Source: a virus | Strand: one strand, 5' to 3' | Virus record (IMG/VR): IMGVR_UViG_3300008050_008111 | Location: 1 to 29,433 of that record | Length of the DNA stretch: 29,433 nt | Shown: piece after piece, positions 21,653 through 29,433 of the stretch | How the letters are laid out: each line of letters starts with the position of its first letter | Numbering within the stretch: position 1 is the stretch's first letter | Position numbers and translations under genes: made by a program | The notes under the pieces: model-generated | Seen by the model: only the letters and a program-made list of their open reading frames with translations | Told to the model about the DNA's origin: nothing | Databases searched by the model: none

Positions 21653-22420
21653 TTATATTTCTAGCTCAGGTTCTTCTGTCTCTACTGCTTCTTCACCGTT
21701 TGGTTCATAATCAGGTGACTCAGGTTCTGGTAAAGAAGGTTGTAGTTCCTCTTCAAATCTATCAAAATACAGTTTAAGGTTAGTTAATAGGTAATCTTCA
21801 AAAACATCTCTGTCTTCTTTATCACCAAGGCTTTCATATGCATCTAAAATTTGATTTTCAACTTTATTGAAGGTAATAGAAGCAAAATTTCTACCAGTTA
21901 CGTTCATACCAGAAATTTGTTCGAATGATTCAGGATCAGCTTCCTCTTCTTCAGGATCAGGCTCTTCATCTTGGTCTCTGACTGGAATAAATTTATCTTC
22001 TTCAACATCGATATCCAATTCTACTTCTTCTTCTAGCTCTTCTTCGCCCCCAGGCTTGTTTAAAATAACTTCTGCCGGTTTGAGTGAGTTTTGTACAGCA
22101 TTTAAGATATGCTCTCTAAACGAACTACGTTGTTCTTCTGAGGTTGTGAGTGCTTTATAATCTTCCTCTACGATAGCAATAATATTTTTTAGTAATCCTT
22201 CTAAAACATTAATTCCAGTTGATCTTTGGGGTTGTTCGCCGGGTACAGCTGCAGACGTTGCTTCTTTTATCAAAGTTCGAATGATTTTTCTAAATCGATT
22301 TTCTTCTAAAAGAGTTTTATTTCCTTTTTCTTGTAAATAACCCTCTAAGAGACGACGTAAAACTTTACGTAATCGTTGCTCTTCTTTCATTTCAGTTAAT
22401 AGTTCATCGCGATTGATCAT
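21653..22420 (-). CDS. Acidic phage protein, possibly scaffold/prohead-associated
   Basis: A 255-residue protein with three parts. The N-terminus has two basic amphipathic helices (EEQRLRKVLRRLLEGYLQE and EENRFRKIIRTLIKEA). The middle, about 124-168, is extremely acidic (EEELEEEVELDIDVEED), as is the C-terminus (EEAVETEEPELEI). Between them lies a helical domain (NQILDAYESLGDKEDRDVFEDYLL). No family is recognised. The helices resemble terminal segments of neighbouring proteins (see findings). A good ribosome site, GGGGTG, lies before the ATG, and the gene closely follows the 675-residue gene. Acidic composition is common in phage scaffold/core proteins, but that is inference. Confidence 0.75.
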   Translation of the reverse strand: MINRDELLTEMKEEQRLRKVLRRLLEGYLQEKGNKTLLEENRFRKIIRTLIKEATSAAVPGEQPQRSTGINVLEGLLKNIIAIVEEDYKALTTSEEQRSSFREHILNAVQNSLKPAEVILNKPGGEEELEEEVELDIDVEEDKFIPVRDQDEEPDPEEEEADPESFEQISGMNVTGRNFASITFNKVENQILDAYESLGDKEDRDVFEDYLLTNLKLYFDRFEEELQPSLPEPESPDYEPNGEEAVETEEPELEI

Positions 22421-22423
22421 ATG

Positions 22424-24451
22424 TTACACCCCAAGTTTCTGTAATAAATAGTTTATTGCTTCGTTTACTTCTTTCTTGTCCATTTTTCTTTTTTTACGAC
22501 GGGGCTTGGTTATAGGAGCACTAAAGCCAGCCACAGCGCCTGCCCCAGTCATTTCTTCTAGTTCTTCCTCTTCTTCCTTGAGATCTTTAGATTTGCACAT
22601 CTCATCAGCTTCAGTTATTACTTCTTCTACTAGCCCACGAAAGATACCCAGAAAATGCTGGGTGTCCTCCTGCAGTTTCTCTTTTATCATATCAACTATG
22701 ACGTCAGCTTTGTCTTTCGAGCCAGCAGGGATAAATTTATCGATGTCTTCGTCGTTTTTTATAGCATTACGAAAGTCTGTTGCGCTAATCACCTCACCTA
22801 CGGGATCAAATGCGTAATCAAGCGGATTTAGCACCTCGGCGTCGTCGACATACTTCTGTAAATTACCAGCAAACCTCTCAGCGGCATCTCCACCTTTAGA
22901 AGAGGCACCTAAAATTATTTTTGTTCCTTGCATTTCTGGATTATTACCATATTCCATTGCTGCTTGTACCGGTGATGGATATTCCGACACTTCAATGTCT
23001 ACATTATTCAATCCAGCATCTCTAACATACATTTGTAAGAGTCTTTCAGACACGTCGGAGGTAATACCGTCCTTTTCTTTAGAACTAATCAATACAACTA
23101 CTCTATCAGCGTGTTCCAAGTAGTGTCTAATCATATCCAAATGCCCACGATGTGCTGGCTTATACTTCCCTGGTAAAATAGCTACTGTTTCTTTGCTATA
23201 ATCACCTTCGTTTTGGTCTAGAATCGATTCTTTTACCATTTGTGGGATGTTGCCCCGTCCATAGCGAAATAGACCCAAAAGTTGGTTCATTGGAGCAAAG
23301 TTTCCGGTAAATTTATACATCTGCCCTTCATGCTGAAATACAAAGCCTTCTACTACCGTATCGATGTTGTCGTGATGCTTGAGTTTCTTGAGTTGTCTAA
23401 CTAAGACATCATGCGCTGCTTCCTTTTCTGGACCCTGATAATCTTTGATTGCTCTAATGGCATCCTCAGTTTCTTTTTTGAGTCTTTTTACTTCAGAAGG
23501 GTTGTCTAACACATAAGCACTCTGTAAGCCACGTAGGAGTTCTACTGATAGGTCATGAATAGCCATCTCAATAGGGGTGATTAGTTCTTTTAGTATAAAC
23601 TTTGAGTTCTTGTTATACTGTGAAACAACCGCCTTTTCTTCTTTTGGCATGCCTTTGGTGATTTGAGGTGTTGTAGGAGCACCTTTCTTCTTTAATATAC
23701 GATCTATGAGAAGCTGTCGTTTGTTTTCGTCTAGCTGGGGCAAGTCTTTTTCGATCATAGGGTAAAGCTTGCTTTCTAGGTAGTCACCTATGGTCATATC
23801 ACCAGTATAGCCGGTTGCCTGTATCTTATCTAACACTCCATTGATGACTTCTTCGTCTGTGATACGGTTGAGGTCTAGAAATGCTGTTCTCTTGACGCTA
23901 AACGTCTCATTTGCTGTTGCTTGTTCGAATCTATCAATAACGTTATCTAAAAACTTTGATTGTTGCTCATTATCGACTACTTCTAGGCTGTTAGTCTCGG
24001 GAACATACTTTTTATGCCCCATATGATGGATACTGAGCACATTTTCGTCATAATTGACTACATTTGGAGCAACTGGTCCTTGTATCTCAGTATTGTAGAA
24101 GATATCGCCTGCTGGACCGAAGATTAATGCCTTTTCTTCGTCATTAAGGCTGTTTAATGCCTTCTCATAGGCTGCAAACGCTGTAGTATAGGCTTTTTTG
24201 GACTTCTCGCCCCCTCTAAACTCACGGTTAACGAGGTCTTCCATAGTCATACCACCACGGGACATATCACCTTTATTGCGCGCCGCACGTGCTCTACCAT
24301 CAACAAAACCGAGATAAATGTTGTATCCATCGGTCTTTTCGGTACCAATAAGCTCACCATTGGCTGCTTTTTGGAGAATTTCCGCCATTTTGTTGTAAGT
24401 TAAGTTACGATTATCGTAAAGGTGTGCTAAATGTCCTGCTACGCCGCCCAT
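22424..24451 (-). CDS. Two-domain nucleotidyltransferase: KxDG ligase-like domain plus HxGH domain
   Basis: A 675-residue protein. Near the N-terminus GTEKTDGYNIYLGFVDG carries KTDG (K39), the AMP-accepting motif of DNA/RNA ligases and capping enzymes. YNTEIQGPVAP (E122) may be motif III. VVEGFVFQHEGQMYKFTG (E368, K380) fits motifs IV and V, though spaced by a long helical insertion. Residues 423-565 form a HIGH-type nucleotidyltransferase: AILPGKYKPAHRGHLDMIRHY (HxGH at 434-437) and VISATDFRNAI (555-565), the ISxTxxR motif, as in NMN or pantetheine-phosphate adenylyltransferases. The tail has an acidic run, a basic patch and EAINYLLQKLGV. It may act on NAD(H) or RNA ends; I do not know. The ATG at 24451 has a weak, distant GGAG. 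Confidence 0.82.
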   Translation of the reverse strand: MGGVAGHLAHLYDNRNLTYNKMAEILQKAANGELIGTEKTDGYNIYLGFVDGRARAARNKGDMSRGGMTMEDLVNREFRGGEKSKKAYTTAFAAYEKALNSLNDEEKALIFGPAGDIFYNTEIQGPVAPNVVNYDENVLSIHHMGHKKYVPETNSLEVVDNEQQSKFLDNVIDRFEQATANETFSVKRTAFLDLNRITDEEVINGVLDKIQATGYTGDMTIGDYLESKLYPMIEKDLPQLDENKRQLLIDRILKKKGAPTTPQITKGMPKEEKAVVSQYNKNSKFILKELITPIEMAIHDLSVELLRGLQSAYVLDNPSEVKRLKKETEDAIRAIKDYQGPEKEAAHDVLVRQLKKLKHHDNIDTVVEGFVFQHEGQMYKFTGNFAPMNQLLGLFRYGRGNIPQMVKESILDQNEGDYSKETVAILPGKYKPAHRGHLDMIRHYLEHADRVVVLISSKEKDGITSDVSERLLQMYVRDAGLNNVDIEVSEYPSPVQAAMEYGNNPEMQGTKIILGASSKGGDAAERFAGNLQKYVDDAEVLNPLDYAFDPVGEVISATDFRNAIKNDEDIDKFIPAGSKDKADVIVDMIKEKLQEDTQHFLGIFRGLVEEVITEADEMCKSKDLKEEEEELEEMTGAGAVAGFSAPITKPRRKKRKMDKKEVNEAINYLLQKLGV

Positions 24452-24459
24452 TATCTGTG

Positions 24460-24714
24460 CTATTGCTCCATATAGTCATCGTCTGGTGAGTTTTCCGTGT
24501 CTTCTTTCCATTTTTGAGCATACATTTCAAAATTCTTTATCATATGCTCTCTACCTTCGGGTGGAGCTTGCCTATACATGTCCTCCGCCTTTAGCAAGAG
24601 ATCTTCTGTCATGTTAATCCACCAAACGTTCTCGCCGCTCAATTCTCTCTCTTGTACAGAGTTTTCAAGCTCTTCCTTAATAATCTGTTTAAGTTTTGTC
24701 TTAGTAAGCTTCAT
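24460..24714 (-). CDS. Unrecognised small protein with basic amphipathic N-terminus
   Basis: An 84-residue protein beginning MKLTKTKLKQIIKEELENS, an amphipathic helix rich in Lys, followed by a Trp/Met-bearing helical region (NMTEDLLLKAEDMYRQA, HMIKNFEMYAQKW) and an acidic tail. No family is recognised. The starter helix resembles the terminal segments of several neighbours. The start ATG at 24714 overlaps the upstream stop as ATGA, with GAAGGAAC before it. Tight packing supports that it is real. Confidence 0.75.
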   Translation of the reverse strand: MKLTKTKLKQIIKEELENSVQERELSGENVWWINMTEDLLLKAEDMYRQAPPEGREHMIKNFEMYAQKWKEDTENSPDDDYMEQ

Positions 24715-24968
24715 ATAATAGTTCCTTCTTCTAATATCTTGACTTGTTCTTCTAAAAGTGTTATTCTTTCTTCAAGCTTTCTGTTTAATCGCTTTATTTC
24801 TTGGAGATGCTGCTTTGCCACACTTATTTGTCTATTTTCTCGTTGACTTTTTGGTCGTACTTCGTCTATAATACGAATAACGGATTCAACGTAAGCGCGA
24901 ACTGATGGTTTTTTAGTCGATTCGCCTAATAAAAACCTTCTTGTTAGGTCATTAAGGTTTAGTTTCAT
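24711..24968 (-). CDS. Small coiled-coil protein
   Basis: An 85-residue protein. MKLNLNDLTRRFLLGES at the N-terminus is a short leader-like segment. The remainder is a long basic/acidic helix with heptad-like leucines (HLQEIKRLNRKLEERITLL, EQVKILEE), predicted to form a coiled coil. It may oligomerise or act as a scaffold part. The gene overlaps the next by 4 nt (ATGA). No family recognised. Confidence 0.75.
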   Translation of the reverse strand: MKLNLNDLTRRFLLGESTKKPSVRAYVESVIRIIDEVRPKSQRENRQISVAKQHLQEIKRLNRKLEERITLLEEQVKILEEGTII

Positions 24969-24972
24969 TATT

Positions 24973-25713
24973 TTACTCTGCTGCTAGCTCTTTGATAATA
25001 TTTTTAATGGTTTTACGAAGTTTTTGTTCTTCAAGTTCTTCTTTTTCGTCCAAAACCTTCTGTTTTGCGCCTGCTGACTGCGGGTGAGCCTCTAATACCT
25101 CTTCTTCGCCTTCTTCTAGGTCTTCGGGGGTCTCTTCTAGCTCGGCAGTAGCGTAATCAGTGTTTGATAGGTCGTATGTACCCTTTCCTTCTGCAAGAAA
25201 AGAGCCTTCTTTTGGAGTATAACCCCATTTTTCCATAAGCATCTCTTTTACTTCACCTTGTTTCCATTGTTTAACAGACATTTTAGCATCTCCTTTGATG
25301 TTCGTTTTATAAATAGTTTCATAAAGTTGTTTATTTGTTGTTTTTAGATTATCTTCCCAATCTCTAAAACACATATTACCGGTTTCATAGGCTTCACGCT
25401 CCATTTCACGCATATGTCCGTCTTCTTGGGCGTATCCTGGTGTTGTAGGACCAGCATTAGCTAAATCACCACGTTCATTTTGTAAATGGTGGACTAATTC
25501 GTGCGCTACAGAGCGTAAACAATCCTTTACGTGGCGTCCTGTGATATAAATGGTAATAGATTGACCCTCTGGGTCATAATAAGCTGTCTTTCCAAGCGGA
25601 TTTTGCCCATTTTGGGCGTCTTTTTGGAAGTTAATCGAAGGCTTATTCTCTATATTGTGCCTTTTCTGGAAGAAATTGGCTAGATTATCGGCATATTTCT
25701 GAATATTTTCCAT
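24973..25713 (-). CDS. HExxH zinc metallopeptidase-like protein
   Basis: A 246-residue protein with SVAHELVHHLQNERGD giving HELVH at 71-75, and MREMEREAYETGNMCF at 101-116 likely supplying the third ligand (a Glu in EREAYE). The N-terminus up to residue 60 (AYYDPEGQSITIYITGR) precedes the zinc helix as in many metallopeptidases. The C-terminal third is low-complexity and acidic (EETPEDLEEGEEEVLEAHP) and ends LRKTIKNIIKELAAE, an amphipathic helix also seen in neighbours. No signal peptide. Possibly a head-maturation or packaged protease, but that is inference. The ATG at 25713 has no clear ribosome site. Confidence 0.75.
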   Translation of the reverse strand: MENIQKYADNLANFFQKRHNIENKPSINFQKDAQNGQNPLGKTAYYDPEGQSITIYITGRHVKDCLRSVAHELVHHLQNERGDLANAGPTTPGYAQEDGHMREMEREAYETGNMCFRDWEDNLKTTNKQLYETIYKTNIKGDAKMSVKQWKQGEVKEMLMEKWGYTPKEGSFLAEGKGTYDLSNTDYATAELEETPEDLEEGEEEVLEAHPQSAGAKQKVLDEKEELEEQKLRKTIKNIIKELAAE

Positions 25714-25806
25714 ATAAACATAATTAGTTAGCTAGATCGAATAAGGTGTCCTAGAAAAGAAAACTTCTTTGAGATGTTTCCCATTAGGTTTTCATTTTAA
25801 TATAAT

Positions 25807-25835
25807 AATATAAACCGATTAAATATATTGTGCAA
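25807..25835 (-). promoter_or_regulatory. Sigma70-like promoter for the metallopeptidase gene and downstream genes
   Basis: On the minus strand TTGCAC (25835-25830) is followed after exactly 17 nt by TATATT (25812-25807). Both hexamers differ little from TTGACA and TATAAT. The site lies in the largest gap of the window (25714-25884) and points into the run 25713 to 21653. A leader of about 87 nt is predicted. The rest of this gap is AT-rich, and I see nothing coding in it. Confidence 0.45.
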
Positions 25836-25884
25836 ATGGAAAATAATATTTTTTCAATACCATATATGCATATTAGCATGCCCA

Positions 25885-28029
25885 CTAGGGAGTACTTTTT
25901 CCGCCGCAAGCTGTTTCATCAAGTATTTCTAAAAGATTTACATACATATCTATTGCCTGCATGGTAAGCTCATATAACTTGCCACCAACGCCAGCCAGCG
26001 TAAGTGCTTTATAGTTGTCCGCGTAAAGACCAGCCCCGTTTACTAAAAAGCTTGCGGTGAACACATAGACAGCTAAATCATCAGCAGCATTAATCATATT
26101 GACTAATATATCTTCCGTGATATCAGGTGTCAAATAAGTTTGTCCCTCTTCGTCGGAAAATAAAATAATTACATGCTTTGCATCTGGTCTCCAACTGATG
26201 TTCCATTGTTCTTTTGGGGGAATCGATTCAGCTTGCGAATTCCATCCATTTATCCAGCTTAAGTCAGTTAGCTGATATGGCAAATTTAGCGCTCCTACTA
26301 GATTGTGGATAGCTAAATATATTGCGTCATAGTTTTGTTCGTCTCCACCGCCAAGATTAAGCGCTGTTGAAGCAAACGCTCCTATGAATGTTTGGAAATC
26401 AACAAGATCTGTCTGCAATATAACTCTTTCATTCCAACTACCCGGTCCTGTAGCTGCTGTAAACACTAGTCCCCACTTTATAACATCAGAATCGCTATAA
26501 TATGCGGCAAATTGATTTAGAGCCGACATCACAGCGTTTATTTCTTCTACCATAGAGCCGGAAAGATCTACAATAAAAAGTATATCAGTCGGCTCTAGTT
26601 TCTTATCTTCATCAATTTTACCATCACAATTAGTATCTGTACCATTACATATATCTTCTAGTTCTGGAGTGACTTCCCCCAAACAAAGCTTATTGATGAA
26701 ATCATTATTATCATCATAATTGCCCCAATCGCCTTCAAAACAAGTCATTTCACCAGGGAGACATATACCAACTAACATTGTTTCAGCAGGACCACTGTAA
26801 CACATAGAGAACAAGTTTTCATCTATTTGCTGATTACAATTATCATCGTGATTGTTACATTCTTCTGGTTTGATCTCGCCTAAATATTTATCGCAGGTAG
26901 TACCAGGAGGCAATGTTTGTGGCATCCAATGGCAAACAGCCAAACATTCAGTTAGCTGCAACGTTGTACAATTTGGGTCATTGGGATCAGCACATTCACA
27001 CGTCTTATATCCTGCACCACACACAAGAGGATTTTCTTGACAAGGAAATAATGTTCCTATATCATTAATGGTGCAAAGACAGTCTAGATTTTCATCAACT
27101 TTTCCATCACAATCATCATCTAAGCCATTGCAAACTTCTACTGCTGGTTGTTTTGCTGTACAAATCCAGTTACCACCAACACAATATTGCAAATTTGTCT
27201 CACAGTCTGTAGTACATTCATCAATTAGATCTTCATCTATTAAGCCATCACAATCGTTATCAGCGCCATCACATATTTCTTCTTCCAAAGGACCGCATTT
27301 TCCACAAGCATTTAGCTGTCCTTCATCAATAGCACCATCGCAATTATCATCTAAACCATTACATATTTCTTCTGGCACTTTTCCACAAGTACCACAAGCA
27401 TTAGCTACACCATCATCAATAAGACCGTTACAATCATTATCAATATAATCGCATACTTCTTCTGGAAGATCCCCGCATTCTCCACAAGGATTAGTAACAT
27501 TTTCATCTATTAGACCATCACAATCGTTGTCTTTACCATCGCAGATCTCTGTAACACATTCAGTTTTACAGTCTGTATATTGTATTTGTCCCTTGTTACA
27601 AAGTTTATCTTTAATACCGGGATATCCATCTTCAGTTGTGCAGGGAATATTTGCTTCCAAGACGAGTTGAGCAGGATTACATTCTAAGTGTTCTTCACAC
27701 GCCCCTTCGTATACTACTGTGGGAGGGTCATCGCAGTTGTTAATACAGATTTGTTTCTGCCAGACAGCATCTAAGTTGCCGCAAAAATACCAAGCGCATT
27801 CAACGCACGGATCTGTCCAAACAGAATAAGTGTCTTCTTCAATCTCTTCTATTATTTCAGTTATATCTTCAGGAGTAGCATCAGGTTCAGAAGTGTCGGC
27901 TATGTCTAGAGTATCTTGGGTGTCGTGATTGCCAGAAAGTCCATCTTTATTATTGTCGCAAGAAACCACAGAAAGTATACCAAACAAGATTATTACAAGT
28001 TGTAGTAGCATTTTCTTAAGACGGTTCAC
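25885..28029 (-). CDS. Large lipoprotein with MopE-type DNDCDG repeats and a von Willebrand A domain
   Basis: A 714-residue secreted protein. MNRLKKMLLQLVIILFGILSVVSC is a lipoprotein signal with Cys24 lipidated; Asp25 at +2 would favour inner-membrane retention under the E. coli Lol rule. An acidic Asp/Thr/Glu-rich linker (25-70) follows. Seven copies of C(D/N)xxD(N/D/T)(D/N)C(D/N)(G/Q)xxD(E/D), the MopE metal-binding motif, begin at 163, 193, 223, 253, 300, 391 and 461; the first four are spaced exactly 30 residues. A VWA domain runs from 482 (DILFIVDLSGSM, MIDAS D488/S490/S492) to about 705. Such architectures are typical of Myxococcota-like envelopes. The start is GTG at 28029, 8 nt after GAGG. 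Cys content (over 50) implies a disulfide-rich ectodomain. Confidence 0.9.
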   Translation of the reverse strand: MNRLKKMLLQLVIILFGILSVVSCDNNKDGLSGNHDTQDTLDIADTSEPDATPEDITEIIEEIEEDTYSVWTDPCVECAWYFCGNLDAVWQKQICINNCDDPPTVVYEGACEEHLECNPAQLVLEANIPCTTEDGYPGIKDKLCNKGQIQYTDCKTECVTEICDGKDNDCDGLIDENVTNPCGECGDLPEEVCDYIDNDCNGLIDDGVANACGTCGKVPEEICNGLDDNCDGAIDEGQLNACGKCGPLEEEICDGADNDCDGLIDEDLIDECTTDCETNLQYCVGGNWICTAKQPAVEVCNGLDDDCDGKVDENLDCLCTINDIGTLFPCQENPLVCGAGYKTCECADPNDPNCTTLQLTECLAVCHWMPQTLPPGTTCDKYLGEIKPEECNNHDDNCNQQIDENLFSMCYSGPAETMLVGICLPGEMTCFEGDWGNYDDNNDFINKLCLGEVTPELEDICNGTDTNCDGKIDEDKKLEPTDILFIVDLSGSMVEEINAVMSALNQFAAYYSDSDVIKWGLVFTAATGPGSWNERVILQTDLVDFQTFIGAFASTALNLGGGDEQNYDAIYLAIHNLVGALNLPYQLTDLSWINGWNSQAESIPPKEQWNISWRPDAKHVIILFSDEEGQTYLTPDITEDILVNMINAADDLAVYVFTASFLVNGAGLYADNYKALTLAGVGGKLYELTMQAIDMYVNLLEILDETACGGKSTP

Positions 28030-28088
28030 ATATTATACCTCATAATATAACTATGTTGTGAAAAGGTAAAAATACGTTTGTTTCTTAT

Positions 28089-28445
28089 TTATCTGAAAAG
28101 ATCATCACTTTTTTCGGGCAATTTGTTGATTGAGACAGATAATATTCTATCTCCATCGTCATCCTGTAGTGTTCGGATTTTGTTTTTAAGATTTTCCAAA
28201 TAAGGAATAGCGTTTGCAGGATTGACATAAAAACGAACTGACAGGTTCATTAGTTTGTTATTGTATTGATCTTTTTCAATTGCTTCGGTAGAGCGAATAA
28301 CAGTAACACCCTCGATACCTCGGATTGCCTCAAATATTCTACCGTATAAACGAGTACCTGGTTGTGCTTTTACGCGAAGCTCTGCTGTATATACACTTTT
28401 AGTCTCGGTAAGAAAGTGTTTAAAATTATGTACGAAATCTTTCAT
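28089..28445 (-). CDS. Unrecognised small protein with leader-like N-terminus
   Basis: A 118-residue protein starting MKDFVHNFKHFLTETK, a short amphipathic leader ending in LxE, then a mixed alpha/beta part (YTAELRVKAQPGTRLYGRIF, EGVTVIRSTEAI, LMNLSVRFYVNP, RILSVSINKLP) that looks like a ferredoxin-like or ACT-like sandwich. No family is recognised. It overlaps the HAD gene upstream by 4 nt (ATGA) and has GAGGAAACAAA before its ATG. Confidence 0.75.
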   Translation of the reverse strand: MKDFVHNFKHFLTETKSVYTAELRVKAQPGTRLYGRIFEAIRGIEGVTVIRSTEAIEKDQYNNKLMNLSVRFYVNPANAIPYLENLKNKIRTLQDDDGDRILSVSINKLPEKSDDLFR

Positions 28446-29182
28446 TTTGTTTCCTCTAAACTGCCACCGAAGCCAACCGGGGCGCTTTTTGATCTTGCAG
28501 TCGGAGGCTTTTTCATTTTACCACCAACATTATATTTGTTTGGACCAGTACTAATAAGTCGCATTTTCATTTTGCGATAACCTTTCTTCACGGCTTGCTG
28601 GAAAGGTTCTGTTTGCTCGTCTATCTCTTCAGCATAAGAAACTTTACGAATGTCAAACTTGACTTCTGGATACTTATCTTCTAGTTCTCTAACGGCATCT
28701 ACGTTCTTGCCTGAATCGTCTATAAAAACTACATCGTTTGCACCATCTAGTATTCTTTTTTCTATCCAAGAACTTTTCATCTTGGGGTCAGCATCTCCTA
28801 ATAATACAAATGTAATTTTAGAAATGTCTATTCCAATACTCTCAAGATAATCTCTTATTGCGGTTTCAGATTCCGGTGCCCTGGCTGTGAGTATTACTAT
28901 TTCTCTGCCATCTGTTCCAGCACCTACAACACTTTTTAATACATCAGTTCCTTTCTTTAGCTCACGAGGGTCGACGACTGTTTCGAACTCCGAGTAATCA
29001 TAGGTGTTATCTGGCTTTTCGCCTTCGTGTGCAAACTCTGCTGGAGTTAGGTATGCTTCTGTGCCGTCTTCGCTGGTGACTTTTATGCGACTATCAGATT
29101 TTACTAATGTGTCATCAAAGTCAAATACTCTCAACTTCGTTTCTTTTAGGAGCTTTCGCCAATTTTCAAATAGGAGTTTCAT
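28442..29182 (-). CDS. HAD-superfamily phosphatase with leader-like N-terminus
   Basis: A 246-residue protein. MKLLFENWRKLLKETK is an amphipathic leader like that of the next gene. The HAD core follows: RVFDFDDTLV (D21, D23), VILTARAPESE (T99), a Lys-containing LGDADPKMKSSW and VVFIDDSGKNVDAV (D155, D156). It resembles the phosphatase half of polynucleotide kinase-phosphatases and other DDDT-type HADs, so a nucleotide or nucleic-acid 3'-phosphate could be the substrate, but that is inference. The C-terminal 60 residues are basic (RKMKMRLISTG, KMKKPPTARSKS) and probably disordered. GGGAGAAGAAG precedes the ATG at 29182; it overlaps the GNAT gene by 17 nt. Confidence 0.85.
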   Translation of the reverse strand: MKLLFENWRKLLKETKLRVFDFDDTLVKSDSRIKVTSEDGTEAYLTPAEFAHEGEKPDNTYDYSEFETVVDPRELKKGTDVLKSVVGAGTDGREIVILTARAPESETAIRDYLESIGIDISKITFVLLGDADPKMKSSWIEKRILDGANDVVFIDDSGKNVDAVRELEDKYPEVKFDIRKVSYAEEIDEQTEPFQQAVKKGYRKMKMRLISTGPNKYNVGGKMKKPPTARSKSAPVGFGGSLEETK

Positions 29183-29433
29183 CTTCTTCTCCCAACCAAG
29201 CTTTCAATTCTTGTTCGCCCTCTTCGGTGATTGCCCATGCACCATCGGCGCCAATAATCCAACGACTGTTATCAAGTTCATCATATACATCACTCATCGC
29301 TTGCGTCATGCTTTCTGTGTCTTCTTCAAAATCCATTTTAAAATCACTAGCAGCTTTAATAGCACCCAACAATAACATCGTGCCATAGCCATTTCCGCGA
29401 TGTTCAGGAAATATTTCTGCGGAGTTGTTAACA
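29166..29433 (-). CDS. GNAT-family acetyltransferase, N-terminus beyond window edge
   Basis: The frame is open to the right edge, so the gene continues beyond the window; its visible first ATG (29378) is not the start. The upstream codons give AEIFPEHRGNGYGTMLLLGA, the GNAT motif A (R-G-x-G-x-G/A) that binds acetyl-CoA pyrophosphate. After that helix come an acidic helical segment (KMDFEEDTESMTQAMSDV) and a C-terminal domain with RWIIGADGAWAITEEGEQEL, which resembles a winged-helix-like end. The acceptor substrate is unknown. It is the first gene of the run in transcription order and overlaps the HAD gene by 17 nt. Confidence 0.75.
   Translation of the reverse strand, partial: VNNSAEIFPEHRGNGYGTMLLLGAIKAASDFKMDFEEDTESMTQAMSDVYDELDNSRWIIGADGAWAITEEGEQELKAWLGEEDETPI

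Noticed and set aside
27240-27560. Regular 90-bp repeats that might be a DNA repeat array or CRISPR
   Set aside because: The repeats are in frame and code for MopE motifs in the lipoprotein; sequences between are also coding and degenerate at the DNA level.
28030-28075. Minus-strand TTTACC-17-TATTAT as a promoter for the lipoprotein gene
   Set aside because: The predicted start would fall at or after the GAGG ribosome site, leaving almost no leader; a real promoter may lie elsewhere.

Overview
The window looks like part of a large tailed-phage genome (probably a T4-like or jumbo myovirus from an aquatic setting) with low G+C by eye. This is inferred from phage-type content: a PIN-PhoH protein, a RecB/Cas4-like nuclease, many small unrecognised ORFs, a phage-style KxDG/HxGH nucleotidyltransferase, short repeated 'F..W+..LxE' leader peptides, an encoded tmRNA and extreme gene packing. 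There are no ribosomal, replication or central-metabolism operons. No terminase, capsid or tail gene lies in the window, so the phage assignment is an inference. Two lipoproteins, one with MopE-type DNDCDG repeats plus a VWA domain, resemble proteins common in Myxococcota/deltaproteobacterial relatives and hint at such a host.

Layout. Positions 1-15022 (all minus strand, transcribed right to left) are a continuous glycan locus: a UDP-sugar dehydrogenase cut by the left edge, a dTDP-glucose 4,6-dehydratase, GDP-mannose 4,6-dehydratase, a short DegT-type aminotransferase, a sugar formyltransferase, a sugar C-methyltransferase, two FkbM methyltransferases, a cupin, a mini HAD phosphatase, the two halves of an HldE-like heptose kinase/nucleotidyltransferase as separate genes, and about seven glycosyltransferases of different folds (GT9-like, GT8-like, GT-D-like and several GT-B/GT4). 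Many junctions are ATGA or TAATG overlaps, implying translational coupling. Together they could make and transfer an unusual amino/branched/methylated deoxysugar and a heptose-type sugar.

Positions 15030-18534 (minus) hold a nucleic-acid and unknown-function block: PD-(D/E)XK nuclease, Lys-rich small protein, gluzincin-type metallopeptidase, small conserved-looking acidic protein and PIN-PhoH ATPase. At 18535-18678 lies the only divergent intergenic region. It feeds the single plus-strand gene, a trypsin-like lipoprotein protease (18679-19452).

Positions 19442-21581 (minus) contain two small ORFs, a type II glutamine synthetase, a one-piece tmRNA (tag ANDNVEFDYALAA) and a small HTH-like protein whose last 11 codons overlap the tmRNA 5' end.

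Positions 21653-29433 (minus) carry a very acidic protein, the 675-residue KxDG + HxGH enzyme, several small proteins with similar terminal amphipathic segments, a second metallopeptidase, the 714-residue MopE-VWA lipoprotein, an HAD phosphatase and the C-terminal part of a GNAT acetyltransferase cut by the right edge. No gap without a gene exceeds 300 bases; the largest is 25714-25884 and contains a good sigma70-like promoter. I saw no tRNA, CRISPR array or insertion sequence.
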